A stretch of 64,000 nt of DNA, taken from assembly GCA_029204225.1 (NCBI GenBank), contig CM055104.1:45885835-45949834 (forward strand). The letters run 5' to 3'. This DNA is from Diphasiastrum complanatum. Lineage: Eukaryota > Streptophyta > Lycopodiopsida > Lycopodiales > Lycopodiaceae. How positions within the stretch are numbered: position 1 is the stretch's first letter; each line of letters begins with the position of its first letter. This document shows positions 19,641 to 30,849 of the stretch, piece after piece. The position numbers and the translations under genes are program-made. The notes beneath the pieces are model-generated. The model was not told the DNA's origin. It made no database searches and was given only the letters and a program-made list of their open reading frames with translations.

Positions 19641-19967
19641 AGTCAAATTTTGTACAACATCTTCAACTTTTGATTCAAACTTGAGAAATTTCGAATATGT
19701 TCAAACATCTTTGATTGATTGTAATAAGCTCTCCAAGTCATCAATTTTTAGATCTTAATCGATTTTTAGATCTTAGTTTCAATCTATTATGGTGATTATT
19801 TGTTGATCAACATTCATCAAGATCTACATGTAAGTTGTCTAGCTTCAAGAGAGTTAGTCTTGCAAAGTTCTAAATCATTGTGATTTCACTGTTCCTTCAT
19901 TTGTTGAGAGGAGTGTGAGTGCTTAGTGCAATAGAATAGGTTCATAGAGGAGGAGTAATCATTTTTC
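19641..19967 (+). repeat. 5' leader of Copia copy C, shared with B and with the window end
   Basis: The sequence between about 19700 and 19967 matches 61701-61960 in inverted orientation (TAATAAGCTCTCC, TTGTTGATCAA, ATCAAGATCTACATGTAAGT, GAGAGGAGTGTGAGTGC). The part at 19650-19720 matches 63900-64000, also inverted. These three places therefore carry the same element family's untranslated leader. Confidence 0.75.
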
Positions 19968-21369
19968 ATGATGGCTACTACAAGTGGAATCATGTTGGAA
20001 AGCAATGATAGGTTCAACTCAACTAACTATTTAACTTGGAAAGTAAGGATGGGCTCCCTACTTGAGTTGAATGAGTTAAGGGATATTGTTGCAGGTGTGG
20101 AAGAGAGGCCTTTGATGTTTCAAGACCAACTGAGATATGATAAGAGGTCCAAGAGGGCACTCCACATCATTAAAATGAATGTCACTAATGAACTTCTTAA
20201 GGAAGTTGGAAAATGCACTTCTTCAAGTGAAGTTTGGAATGCCTTGAAGAAAGTGTATGAAAGTAAGTCCACTTGTAGGGTCCTAACCCTAAGAAAGCAA
20301 ATCTTCCAATGTATAGAAAAGGAAGGGGAAAGTGCTCATGCCTTTATTTTAAGAGTCATAGCCTTAAATGATGATCTAGCATGTATTGATGATAGCATTC
20401 AAGAAGTAGAGCTTGTATAAGTAATGCACAATAGATTGTTAGATGATCATGCTAATCTTGTACAAACTTTTGCCATCCAAAAATCCAAAAGACATTGCCA
20501 AGTGTGGAGGACTTGCAAGAGGTCTTGGTGGCTGAAGAACATAGGCTACAAGCAAGAGGAGGAGCCACTTCAACTCAAGGAGAAGAAGAGGCATTATTTT
20601 CTAAGGGAAAAGACAAGGCAAAAGCAAAGGTAAGGGATTCAAGAAGAAAGGGAACTTGAATCAAGGTGAGGCATTCTCTTTTGGTGGTAAGAAGAAGGAC
20701 AAGTCTAAGCTTAAGTGTTTTTATTGTGGAATGAAAGGACACTTTGCTAATGAATGTTACAAAAAAAAAAAAGAGATAAGGAGAGAAGCAAAGGAATCTT
20801 ACTCCAAATGATGATGATGTTGAACAAAATGATGATTCCTTTGTGATGTCTTCAAGTTTGTTGTCAAGTGAAGGTGACATCGATCCATGGTGGATTGATA
20901 GTGGTGCTATTTCTCATATGACAAGTCATAAAGAGTATTTCTCTTCTTGATTGATTATAAAGGTGAGAGGAAAGTCATCTACACGACAAATGATGGTGAG
21001 TGAGCCATCAAGGGCATTGGTACAATTCCTATTTCACTTTTCACAAATAGGAATGTCAACTTGAAGAATGTTTTGTTCATACCATCTATAACTAAGAATC
21101 TACTTAGTCTAAGTCAAATGCTTGACAAGGGTCTAGAGGTGGAATTTGTTGGAAATGCTTGCTTGATAATAAAAGAAAGGAGTATTGATTGCAAGAGGGA
21201 AAAGGCAAGTAGATCGTTCAAACTTGATGCTTGTGTTGTTGCTAACCAAGATGGATTTGTGGCAAGGGAGCAATTGGCAAATCAAGAGGTTTGGCATAAG
21301 AGGTTGGGGCATCTCAACTTCAAGGCTTTGGAGATTATGGCAAAAAGGGAAATAGTTCATTGGTCTTAA
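19968..21369 (+). pseudogene. Copia copy C: gag, protease and pre-integrase (truncated)
   Basis: Gag starts at ATG 19968 (MMATTSGIMLESNDRFNSTN) and runs 150 residues to an in-frame TAA at 20418-20420. Translation resumes in frame (VMHNRLLDD), then is shifted near 20490. The zinc knuckle CFYCGMKGHFANEC lies at 20716-20757, the protease site WWIDSGAISHM at about 20888-20920, and the pre-integrase segment with HKRLGHLN near 21295. The element stops at 21369; integrase and RT are missing. A short duplicated block (GGCAAAAAGGGAA at about 21339 and 21404) follows the break. It is the same family as B and closely related to A's Gag. Confidence 0.9.
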
Positions 21370-22292
21370 GTCTTCTTGAAATTGGTCTTTGAAGTAGTCA
21401 TTATGGCAAAAAGGGAAGTAGTCATTGGTCTTACTTCATTGATTTATTCATAGAATGGTGTATAAGAGATTGCCAATTTAATGATGCAACCTTCATCTAG
21501 AGCTTGGCAAGGTCTTGTGTGGAACTAAAGGCACATGAACCATTAGACCTCATGCTCATATGCTACATCACTTGTACTAAGAGATAGGGACCATGGGACT
21601 AGCGGCGAATGTAGGCAGTGCCCCACAATGGACCATTAGGGACATATCTAGGAACTATCTAAAAACTAATATGGAAGCAAGACACAATAGGTTTAGAGGG
21701 TACTGGATATATATCTAGAATTATCCAACCCCACCTACACCAAACTTGGCCATGATAGGCTTCTTGTTGTCCAATATAGTATAATAACCATGAAAATGTT
21801 GTGTAAGGACGAAAATCACTTCAATATGGATGCAAGTGTAGATGTGTATAAAAGCAAAATGTACATTTTTTGTACTCATAAGTTATTTCCAAATAGATTT
21901 CAGAAGCTTCTACACTTGCTATTGGAACAGTTTTGATCCAGGCACATTGATGGTTTCAAAAACCTAGGAAAGTTTTGAACAAAGAAGACTTACTGGGCAT
22001 TGGAAATTTTTAAGCAAGAATGAATGAAACAAAATTGTTGACTGGGTACCTAAATTACTATCAAAGAGTGAGGTGCGTTCCTAACAAATTTTGAAGGACA
22101 GATCATGTGAAGACGATGCTATTCTTGAGAAAAAGAAGAAGAAGAAGATCATGATGATGCTATTCCAAGTTTTGCTAATACTGCATTTTACTCCTGAGAA
22201 GACTAGTTGGAGATCCTTTGTGGGCACCGTTTACAATAGGAGAAAATGAGGGCTGCATCAATAATTTGGCAATCTTTTGTATGCCATTCTTT
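21370..22292. other. Anonymous sequence after copy C
   Basis: Apart from a roughly 65-bp echo of the end of copy C (21400-21432), no gene, RNA or repeat family was recognised. Confidence 0.4.
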
Positions 22293-22790
22293 GAATGCAG
22301 CCGTTTGTTTTTTCTTATTTCTATAAACCACTGTTTTGTGATTTTGTTGATTCTTACTGTTGCCCAGCCTGAGAATTGTTACCTGAAGCACCTTGCAAAC
22401 AAAGTCTCAGTTTTATGACAAAAACTTGACAGTTTGATGACTATTAAGGATTCTAATTGATGTAAAAAGAACGCTTGGACTATCACTCACCTACACAAGA
22501 AAAAAAAAACACAAGATGCATGCTCTCGTGATCTCTATCTTTCTATGTAGCACTCTTAACTCTCAAGTAATGCAGCTGTTGTTTTTTCTTATTTCTATAA
22601 ACTATTTTTGTTTTTATTTTGCTGAATTTCACCGTTCTGCTGCCTGAGAATTGTTACGTGATGCACTCTCATAAACAAGAAATCTTGGTTACAACTTCAC
22701 CAGTTTGATGACTATTAAGGATTCTAGATGATGTAAATAGAAGACTTCGATTATTATTCACCTCCACAACAAAAAAAAAAGCAAAAGATG
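22293..22790 (+). repeat. Tandem duplication, about 270-bp unit
   Basis: The copies at 22293-22520 and about 22567-22790 share, in order, GTTTTTTCTTATTTCTATAA, GCCTGAGAATTGTTAC, CAGTTTGATGACTATTAAGG, ATGATGTAAA-type words and an A-run followed by AAGATGCAT. They are non-coding and lie about 1 kb beyond the 3' end of the PPR gene. Confidence 0.7.
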
Positions 22791-23795
22791 CATTTACAGT
22801 ATAAAAACAGTTTGAGTGTTTACCTATAAAGGAGTACAGTCAACAAGTGTATACATAAATACCTGCTTCACTAAAAAGCAGCCGACTCCATGCTTAAGGA
22901 AAATAAGATAAACTACTAAAAGCTATCTGACCTTTGAAGCCTCTTTACTGCAAAAACGTAGACATAGCAAAAACATCTCACAGATTCTCATATAGTGATT
23001 CAACATTTATAGAACATTTTAAGCTCACTTCAGTGCCTGTTTAACTGACATGCAATACTAGATTAAAAAAATTTCTTCATGTTGCAACTGGTCCTTGCTT
23101 ATCTGGATCTTTGCCAAGGTGCTATGGATGTCGATCATTGTCATCTCAAGTGCAGCATCTGGTCCATGCTTTATCTAAAATTTTTGTCTAATCAATGTGA
23201 TGTACATGTTAAATATTGTCATTTCAAGTTCACTGTGAAATGACATGCCACACCAACAAATCCATGGCATTCACACAGCTGAAATAACATGCATCCGATT
23301 GCTGGTCTTACCTGATGAGTTCATGTTCATCCAATTGCTGGTCTTATCCACCGAATTCATATTTGTTTTTGAACTTCACAAGTTCAATTTTGTCATGCAT
23401 CACAATGAAAGTATATTTGTCCATGAAAAATGTTTGATATATGGGGGAAGAGAGACATCCCTTTTCTCAAGTAGGTCCAGCTCTGCAAAGAATGTCGGGG
23501 ATCACAATGGCACAACCACCACGGGGAACAAGCAATATTTCACTTTTTGATTTAAAGATGAACATGAAGAGCATGCCTAGATAATACTGAGGCAAAAATA
23601 ACTGGATAATTCCAAAAGAGCATCCTACTACTGTGAGCGAAAAGGATCCCCATCCTGCTATCCTTCATGTTATTCTTTGCGATAGTAACCTGCCTCGTTC
23701 ATCTTGCACACCAGCATCTCTGGTCATGTCCACAATTTCCTTTTCTTCAAGAGTGCAACCTGCCCTTGCAGTTACAAACAGAGTCTGTTGTCCAT
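22791..23795 (-). other. 3' flank of the PPR gene, with a possible DYW-domain relic next to the stop
   Basis: Directly after the PPR stop the minus strand reads MDNRLCL in frame. With the preceding I and the stop this lines up with the I-E-V-D-N-R-V-H-S-F start of a DYW tail. About 80 bp on, another frame reads LVCKMNEAGYYRKE, resembling the K-M-K-E-A-G-Y-V-P-D block. The HxE and CxxCH zinc sites were not found. A small direct repeat (GCTGGTCTTA at about 23301 and 23338) is also present. The rest is non-coding. Confidence 0.35.
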
Positions 23796-25913
23796 CTAAA
23801 TTGAACTAATACCTTGCTCCTCCTTGACACGCCTATAGTTCATCATTTGTCTCACCTCTGCTACGTCATGCCACCTGCCAGCTGCTGCATACATGTTAGA
23901 TAAAACAGCATATGCTGCATCCTTCCACGGATCCAACTCAAAAAGATTTTCTGCAACCCGTCTTCCTCGTTCCACATCTCCATGAACTCTGCAGGCTCCA
24001 AGCAGGGTCATCCACACCACAGCATCAGGTTCAAATGGCATTTCTCTGACCAAATCTTCTGCCTCGTCTAATTGACCGGCTCGTCCAAGAAGGTCAACCA
24101 TGCACCCATAATGTTCTAACGTAGGTGTCACGAAATGACTTTTGCCTATACAATCGAAATAATGAGAACCTGCATCCACCAGTCCAGCATGGCTGCATGC
24201 CGAGAGAACACCAACAAAGGCTATCTCATCTGCTTTCACACTTTCATGCTGCATTTGGCCAAAAAGCTGCAGAGCTCTTTCATAGATTCCATGTTGAGAA
24301 TGTGTCCCAATCATTGCATTCCAGGACACTATGCTCCTCTCTGACATTCTATTGAACACCCTGCATGCATCCTCCAAACTCCCACATTTTGCATACATAT
24401 CTACCAGGGCCGTTTCCACCGTAACATCAGTTTCAAACTTGGTCCCCAATATATAGGCATGAATCCAAGCACCCTCCACCAAGGATTTGAGGTTCGCACA
24501 TGCCTCAAGAATGCTTATAATTGTAATTCGGTCTGGCTTCTCACCTTCTAGTTGCATCTGTTGAAACAGTTGCAAGGCCTCGTTGCCACTCCCAGAACTA
24601 GCATATGCACCAATTATGGCATTCCATGACACTGAGTTACGGGCGGCCATATAATCAAATGTCTTCCTTGCATCTTCTAAACTTCCACAGTTACCATACA
24701 TGTTGGTTAATGAAGTTTCAACAACGACATCTCTTTCAAACCCTAATTCGATAATGTCAGCATGGATTGCTATTCCATCTGCTAAGGCTGCAGGGGCGGT
24801 GCATGCATCAAGAATGCTGACAAACGTAACCTTTCCTAGTCTCATACCTGCCTGTCGCATTTCTCTGTACAAATCTAGGGCTTCAGTGCCAAAACCCTGC
24901 CGTGCATATGCCGATATCATTGTATTCCAAGCTATCTCATCTCTCTCAGGCATAGAATCAAAGACCATCCTCGAATCTTCCAACCTCCCACACTTGCTGT
25001 ACATGTTTAACAGAGCAGTTGCCACAGGAACATCAGACAGAAGTTTACTACTCTGAAGAAAAGAATGAATGAACTTGCCCTCTTTTAGGGCGGTTGGACT
25101 AGAGCATGCGTTAAGCATGCTGATGAAGGTATTTCTATTCGGCGTAATACCCTGGCGCCTCATTTGCCGGAAAACTTGGACAGCTCCCGCCAAATGGCCA
25201 TGCTGAGCATGTGCAGCAATCATGGCATTCCATCCAACCAAATCTCGTTCTGGAATTCTGTCAAATATTTCTTTGGCATCATCCAGGCTACCACACCTCC
25301 CATACATATTCGCGAGGGCGGTACCCACTCTAACATCTAACTGGAGCCCAGAATCGACAATGCAAGAATGGATGAACTTTCCATCTGCTAGATTTTCTGA
25401 ATTGGCACACGCATTCAGAACGGTGACAAGAGTGACCTTGTCAGGTTTTACCCCTTCATTCTGCATCTGCCTAAAGAGCTGAAGAGCCTCACTCCCGAAA
25501 GCGTGCTCCGTGCAAGCTCCGATCATGGCTGTCCAGGAAAATACATTCGGCTCATATATCTTATCAAACACTTCCCGGGCAGTTTCCAAACTGCCACACT
25601 TGCCATACATAGAGATGAGCAAGTTGGCCAAAAACCTATCATTGCCCAACCTTTTCCGAACAATGTGAGCATGAAGCTGCTTACCCTCGGACAGAGCCTT
25701 CAAATCACAGCACTCCCGAACCAGGTAACCGTATGTCTCCACATCCCCCTCAAATGCCTCTTCATCAAGCTCGTGTAACAGATATTTAAGCCTTTCCTTG
25801 CGTGTCAAGCCCGCAAACGGATAGAGCTTTGGCTGTTTCACGGCCTTGGAGAAATTGGAAAAGTAACCTCTCAAATTTCTGAGAAGCCTCCCAGATTGAG
25901 GGTTTGAACACAT
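23796..25913 (-). CDS. PLS-class pentatricopeptide repeat protein, E subgroup
   Basis: This 705-aa protein has about 17 PPR motifs from residue 57 on, in the order L-S, four P-L-S triplets, then P-L2-S2, followed by E1 (EPDAVVWMTLLGACRVHGD) and E2 (DPWKDAAYAVLSNMYAAAGR). It ends at RRVKEEQGISSI. Repeats carry the usual signatures such as SWNAMIGAYA-like, ALQLFRQMQ and MYGKCGSLEDA. Such proteins bind organellar RNA one base per repeat and, with E domains, act in C-to-U editing together with a DYW-bearing partner. The start is the ATG at 25913. The frame stays open to 26084, but that begins with TTG behind an in-frame stop at 26109-26111, and no ATG lies between. The first 50 residues are basic with few acids, consistent with a mitochondrial or plastid presequence. 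No intron is needed. It is the only clearly intact host gene in the window. Confidence 0.93.
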   Translation of the reverse strand: MCSNPQSGRLLRNLRGYFSNFSKAVKQPKLYPFAGLTRKERLKYLLHELDEEAFEGDVETYGYLVRECCDLKALSEGKQLHAHIVRKRLGNDRFLANLLISMYGKCGSLETAREVFDKIYEPNVFSWTAMIGACTEHAFGSEALQLFRQMQNEGVKPDKVTLVTVLNACANSENLADGKFIHSCIVDSGLQLDVRVGTALANMYGRCGSLDDAKEIFDRIPERDLVGWNAMIAAHAQHGHLAGAVQVFRQMRRQGITPNRNTFISMLNACSSPTALKEGKFIHSFLQSSKLLSDVPVATALLNMYSKCGRLEDSRMVFDSMPERDEIAWNTMISAYARQGFGTEALDLYREMRQAGMRLGKVTFVSILDACTAPAALADGIAIHADIIELGFERDVVVETSLTNMYGNCGSLEDARKTFDYMAARNSVSWNAIIGAYASSGSGNEALQLFQQMQLEGEKPDRITIISILEACANLKSLVEGAWIHAYILGTKFETDVTVETALVDMYAKCGSLEDACRVFNRMSERSIVSWNAMIGTHSQHGIYERALQLFGQMQHESVKADEIAFVGVLSACSHAGLVDAGSHYFDCIGKSHFVTPTLEHYGCMVDLLGRAGQLDEAEDLVREMPFEPDAVVWMTLLGACRVHGDVERGRRVAENLFELDPWKDAAYAVLSNMYAAAGRWHDVAEVRQMMNYRRVKEEQGISSI

Positions 25914-26989
25914 TCCAGGACGAACCACAACGCCAAAGCAGAGAGCATTAAAAACCCTGGATCCGATCCTGCAGTTGCCAAAAACCCTAATCGCTGCCTG
26001 TGAAGGAGATTTTATGTTGCCCTTCCCTGCCCGGTACCTCTGCCCTCCGTGCCACCAAGTCAATACACTGATCTGATGGCTCAAAAGCTGATAAAAATGA
26101 AAAATGAACTACTAGTGTCAAAGCAGCATGAGCCTCACAAGGCCACCGCGTAGCTGAGAAAAAGTAAAGGCACATGAAGCAGCATTGTAGAAATACGTCC
26201 AAATTGTAGGCTAGCCTAGACAGTGCACAGAAGCAGGCGAGCTGATGGCAATGAAAGAACTGCAAACCGCAGAGAGAGATCCTTAAGAAGTACGAGTAAG
26301 AAGCTGCTATGACAATCTATCAGGGTCCCCAAAGTCCCCAGATCCAAATCCTCCTCCAATCTCAATTTTCACCACAACAAATCCCAGAAGAGCAAAGTGG
26401 AGATGGTGGTGATTTGATCCTACGACCATTTCCCCGAGGTAAATAGGCACATTTGGAGGGTGTAAACAAGCGCACCATCGGCAGTTCCAGTGGGGTGGAA
26501 GTGGACGAGTTCTAAGGTTACAGCAGTAGAGAAGCAGTGCGCACCAGATTACATTCAAGCACATGCAAGTTGCACAGATGTTTCATAGGGTTGTTTCAGA
26601 TCAGAAGCAGCAGCAGCATCAGGTTCACATAAAGCGCGGAAAGGAGCAAAGGGTTTAGCAATCCCCTGAAGCATCCGTATGAAAGATTAGGGTTTAACAC
26701 TCGATTATTAGAGGTTCTTCCCTTGTGTCATTGTGTTTAGAAGAATAGGTTGTATCGTACGAAGACTGCGACAACCTGAAGAAGACCTCTCTCTTGACAA
26801 AAGAGCAGCGGTAGAGCTTTCAAAACAATTCCTATTGTTGGTCTTTCAGAATTTTGGTGGGCACTTTTACGTAAGTCGTAAGTCCTTTGGTATCTTTTGC
26901 AAAAGGTTTACATCGGCCGCGACGGCTCCATCGAGGTTAACGACATTCCGTGTGAAGAAAAATCAAAATATATAAAAAAGATCTCAGTT
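25914..26989 (-). other. Upstream region of the PPR gene
   Basis: This region should contain the 5' UTR and promoter of the PPR gene. An open but ATG-less stretch continues to 26109 and is rich in Arg/Gly, so a spliced upstream exon or a non-AUG start cannot be excluded. Plus-strand frames at 26733-26975 show no recognised family. No certain TATA box was assigned. Confidence 0.4.
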
Positions 26990-28975
26990 CAGTTGGTGAG
27001 ACGGTCCGTCACAGGGATCCCTTTGTATAGTTGGTCTCATGGCTTCGAACATCTCTTGACTTTGTCCTCTCAGTCTCAAATGACCCTGTTTCCACTATCT
27101 CTCCTCCTCCAGACTCCCCTCCTCATTCGCATCAGGCTGTGCTTTTTTGCTGATGGTTCCATGCTTGCCTCAACACCCTCTATTCTTCCTTTGGCCAGCT
27201 CTTCCCATGGCACTGTTGCCCCCTCACTTGGTTGTGAACCTCCTTCGACCCTTGCTGCATTGCCTTCTCAACCCCCTGAACGGGTTCCTTGCCATGCTTG
27301 TGGTCGTTTCTTCTCTCCTAGAGGAGGTCTTGCCCGTCTCCAGTGTTCTTGTCTTGCGCTACGTCAGTCATCTCAAGATTGCCCTCCTCTCTCAACACCC
27401 CATTCACCCTCTACTTCAGCTTGGTCTTGGATTTCTTCTCTTGATGTCCTCGGCGCTTTTCACTTGGGCTTCCCTAGTCCAAGGCTCTACTTTCATATTC
27501 CCCTCGCTCTCCGTCGTGAAACTCAACTTGCTATGCGTCTTCCTCTTGATTGCTTGGCTATTGACCCCTTTGACATTGCGGCTTGGAATCTGTTTCGGGA
27601 AATTGGAAAACGCTTCATGATGAACACTTTGCCCGTTGTCAAGCACTTGCTGCTCGCAACTCACAGGACTCTCATCCTCAAGGCGCCCCACCAGTTGTTC
27701 TATGCTACTGAGACTCTCCTCTTTAACAGTCACCATGTGCGCTCCAGGGATCTTTCTACTATCCAGTCTGCAACAGGTACTCGTCAAGGTGATCCTTTAG
27801 ATGATCCTCTTTCACTCTGGCTCATTTCCGTGCACTTCGATCTTCTGCAGAGGCCTTTTCCTCTAGCTTATTTCCTTCTTGCCGATGACTCTTATATTGT
27901 TGGTCTTGCTCCTACGGTGCTACGCGCATTTTATCATTTCTCTGAGCAGCTGGCTTCTCTTGGTTTGTCTATTCAACCTTGCAAGTGTTCAGTGTGGTCT
28001 CCAGCAGGTCTTCCCCCAGACTTTGTTCCTCCTCAATGCTTCCTTGCTCCATCGGATGACATTCGCATTCTGGGTGTTCCTTTTGGGTCTGCTTCCTTCA
28101 GCTCTGTTTTTTTTGGTGAGGCTCTCCAGGAGGATGTGCTCATTCAGATCTACTTCCCCGATTAGCCAACACTCAGGTCGCGTTTGGCATCTTGATGTCT
28201 TGCTTTCTCTAGCGTCCTTCTTATCTGCTACGAACTTTCCCCCCTACTCATGACTTTTTGCATATTCTCTCTTCCTTTGACAGCTCTATTTTGGATGTTT
28301 TTGGCCGCCTTTTGGGCCCGGGTTCTTTGGATGGTGTGAAGACCCTTTCAGCTCGGTTACCCATTTCTTGTAGAGGTGTGGGTCTTCTCTCTATGGTTTC
28401 AATCTGCACCTGTAGCCTTTCTTGGGAGTTGGGCTCTTGTCGCCCTTGCTTTGTTTTCTCGGTTCCTTTCTGGCTTTCGCCCTCTCTTGGTAGATTGCAT
28501 TGCTCATGTGGATAGCGGTTCTCTCCCTTTCCAGCACCTCCTCATCGCTGCGCGAGAGCTGCTCCCCCTCTCTTCCCGAGCTTGTCTTCCTCCTTTTGAG
28601 CAACTCCTCACTTTCAGCTCAAATCACTTGCAAAGGCCCTCTTGGAATGCGTGCACAAGCAAACCCTTTCCAACATGCTCTCTGAGGCTCCTTCGGCATT
28701 GCATCGAACTCGACTTCTTTCTTGTGCAGGTCCAGGTGCGGGAGCTTGGCTATTAGCTCGGCCTGTTATTCCTTCCTTTCGATTGTCTTTGGCCATCTTC
28801 ACCACTGCACTTCGTCTTCGCTTGAGGCTACCTCATCCTTCGGTCTTGGGTCTCTCCAGGTGTGTTTGTGGTCACCCTATTGATGCTCTTGCTATCCACC
28901 TCCTCCACTATCCTTCTGGGAGTGAGCGCACAATTACGCATGATGTTGTTAGACATCAGCTGCTGCAGATTCGAA
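26990..28975 (+). pseudogene. LINE-like reverse transcriptase relic P with N-terminal zinc finger
   Basis: The plus-strand frames encode in order a CHACGRFFSPRGGLARLQCSC zinc-finger-like segment (about 27290-27350), an RT with TGTRQGDPL (near 27775) and the catalytic block FLLADDSYIVG (near 27880), and QPCKCSVWSP with DDIRILGVPFGS. After a frame change come LSARLPISCRGVGL (about 28345) and GPGAGAWL. The C-terminal knuckle CVCGHPIDALAIHLLHYPSG (about 28858) is followed by ERTITHDVV. This order (finger, RT, C-terminal Cys/His motif) is that of non-LTR retrotransposons. The long frame starts at TTG and several frameshifts break it, so it is dead. Its 3' end passes without a clear boundary into the Gypsy relic N. 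Confidence 0.75.
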
Positions 28976-30712
28976 AGCAAAAGCTTCGACTGATGCTGTT
29001 GTGCAGAGGATCGATATTATTGAAGGAAAATTGGCAAAGATAGAAGACCAGTCTTGGCCAAGTGACGTAGAGAAGATATTCAAAGTCACAAGAGAAGCAA
29101 AGGCTCCTCCAAACCTGAACAGAAATCTTCAATGAAGCGTAGAAAATCTTCGAAGAAGAAATCTTCTAGCAAGCCGACGAACAAATCTACAACTAAAGAA
29201 GATCTTAAAGATGACTCCGACTATGACCACGATGCTACAAAATTATTTGCAAAGGACATCTCCGCAGAAGCGAAAGAAATTATCAACACTAAACTTTAGT
29301 CAGCTGTTGTAGAGAAGGTGGTCACGTTCGAGGAAGGGGACGATGAAATAAGAAAGACTAAATTGTCTAGTGCTGTTATTGACAAGCCAATCTCGAAATC
29401 GAAGATGAAGAACTATGACATAGTCACTGATATTGGATCTCTTCGTCTGAATATCATTTTTGAACAAATGTTGGCCAATAGCACTTATCACAGAAAGCAA
29501 CTGAAAGGTCTTTCTGCCCCTATAAAGAAGAAAAAAGTTTCTTTGCCAGATGCTGGTGTATTGTCTATTGATTTAGATGATCTCGGTGCATCTGAAATTG
29601 ATGTCACCATTGTGGGATATCTGATTGAAAAAGTGCCGATAGACTCTGGTTCCAGCGTGAACATAATAACAGAAGACACAGCTCATGCTTTGGGGCTGAC
29701 TGACATTCAACCGACACAGCGAAATATCAAGTTAGCTGATTCGACGCGACGAGAACCTATTGGAGAATTGAAGGATGCCACTGTTTACACTCAATCCAAG
29801 CCTTTCACAATGAATTTCATAGTTATCAAACCACTTGGTTTGTCATCTTATTTTGTGCTAATTGGACGGCCTTGGCTTTATCAATCAAATGCAAGTGTTC
29901 ATTGGAAATCCAGAGAGTTGGAGAATTCAGACTGGTGAGACCAATAATCGAGGTAAGTCAACCATGTGCAAAATTCATGGCCATACCAAGGTCAATATGA
30001 CAGAAGGTATTATGTTACCAGATTCTACTGAACTAATTGAACTTGCACCTGGCAGATTTGTGCATGTTTCAAAGTCACTTGGAGAATCGGAATTAGCTGC
30101 ATTTACTAAATTGTAAAAGGAGTATCAAGATGTTTTTGTCAGGTCACTCGACGATTTGAAAGGATACTTGTAAAATTCGGAGAGCACCGAATTGATCTTA
30201 AAGAAGACGCTGTACCTGTTCGACAGAGATAGTATCCAAAGTACTCCCTCATGGTTAAGGACAAACTCAACAAGCACCTTAAGGCAGGTATTATCTATCA
30301 TGTCTTAAGCAGTGAATGGGTTTCACCCATTGTTGTTTTTTCAAAAGAAGAAGACTAGCAACATATGAATATGCCAGGATTTCCTCAAGCCCAATGCTGC
30401 CATAAGGAAGGATCATCATCCTCTGTCCTTCACTGATTCTATCTTAGATCAAGTTGCTGGTCAAGAACGTTACAGTTTCTGTGATGCTCTGGTTATAACC
30501 AGGTTGGAGTGAGAAAGGAGGATCGTTCAAAGACCACGTTCACTACGGATTGGGGCACTTATGCCTACAACAAAATGCCCTTTGGTCTTTGCAACGCACC
30601 AGCGACTTTTCAGCGAATTATGATGTTAATTTTCGCTGCCTTCCTAAGAACTTTTCTTGAAATCTTTATTGATGATTTTTGTGTATACAGTGATATAAAG
30701 ACACATCTACAG
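28976..30712 (+). pseudogene. Ty3/Gypsy relic N: Gag end, protease, partial RT
   Basis: A Lys/Ser-rich linker (29100-29300) precedes a retropepsin (29318-29938) with the active site VPIDSGSSVNIITEDTA and the closing motif LIGRPWL. RT follows in broken frames: DLKEDAVPVRQR near 30195, SEWVSPIVVF near 30312, FTTDWGTYAYNKMPFGLCNA (about 30537) and FLEIFIDDFCVYSD (about 30655). The catalytic box has become IDDF where plant elements usually carry IDDI. The copy is cut at about 30712, where Copia LTR sequence of element E begins with a shared AAATAC word at the junction. RNase H and integrase are absent. Confidence 0.88.
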
Positions 30713-30842
30713 AAGCTAAAATACTTTCTTTCACACGTGGGAACAGGCTCCACACGTGTGAAATCAGATCATGAACATTGTTCTGATGATTGATCTTTAT
30801 TTACAATAAACAATGTCAAGTGAGAAGTGACAATTTTCAACA
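30713..30842 (-). repeat. Truncated 3' LTR of element E
   Basis: It matches the inner end of the 34550-34679 LTR (TTTCTTTCACACG, GAACAGGCTCC, CAATGTCAAGTGAGAAGTGA) and ends CAATTTTCAACA beside the polypurine tract. It includes an inverted pair TTTCACACGTGGG / CCACACGTGTGAAA around GAACAGGCT. Confidence 0.85.
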
Positions 30843-30849
30843 CTCCCCC

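Noticed and set aside
24125-25778. Plus-strand frames opposite the PPR gene
   Set aside because: Antisense shadows of the repeat-rich PPR coding sequence.
25914-26084. PPR protein starting at 26084
   Set aside because: The first codon is TTG and an in-frame stop lies just upstream at 26109-26111 with no ATG between; the ATG at 25913 is the first usable start.
26985-27065. tRNA-derived SINE head (CAGTTGGTGAGACGG and GGCTTCGAAC resemble box A and box B)
   Set aside because: Box B is poor, spacing is not convincing, and no SINE tail or target duplication was found.
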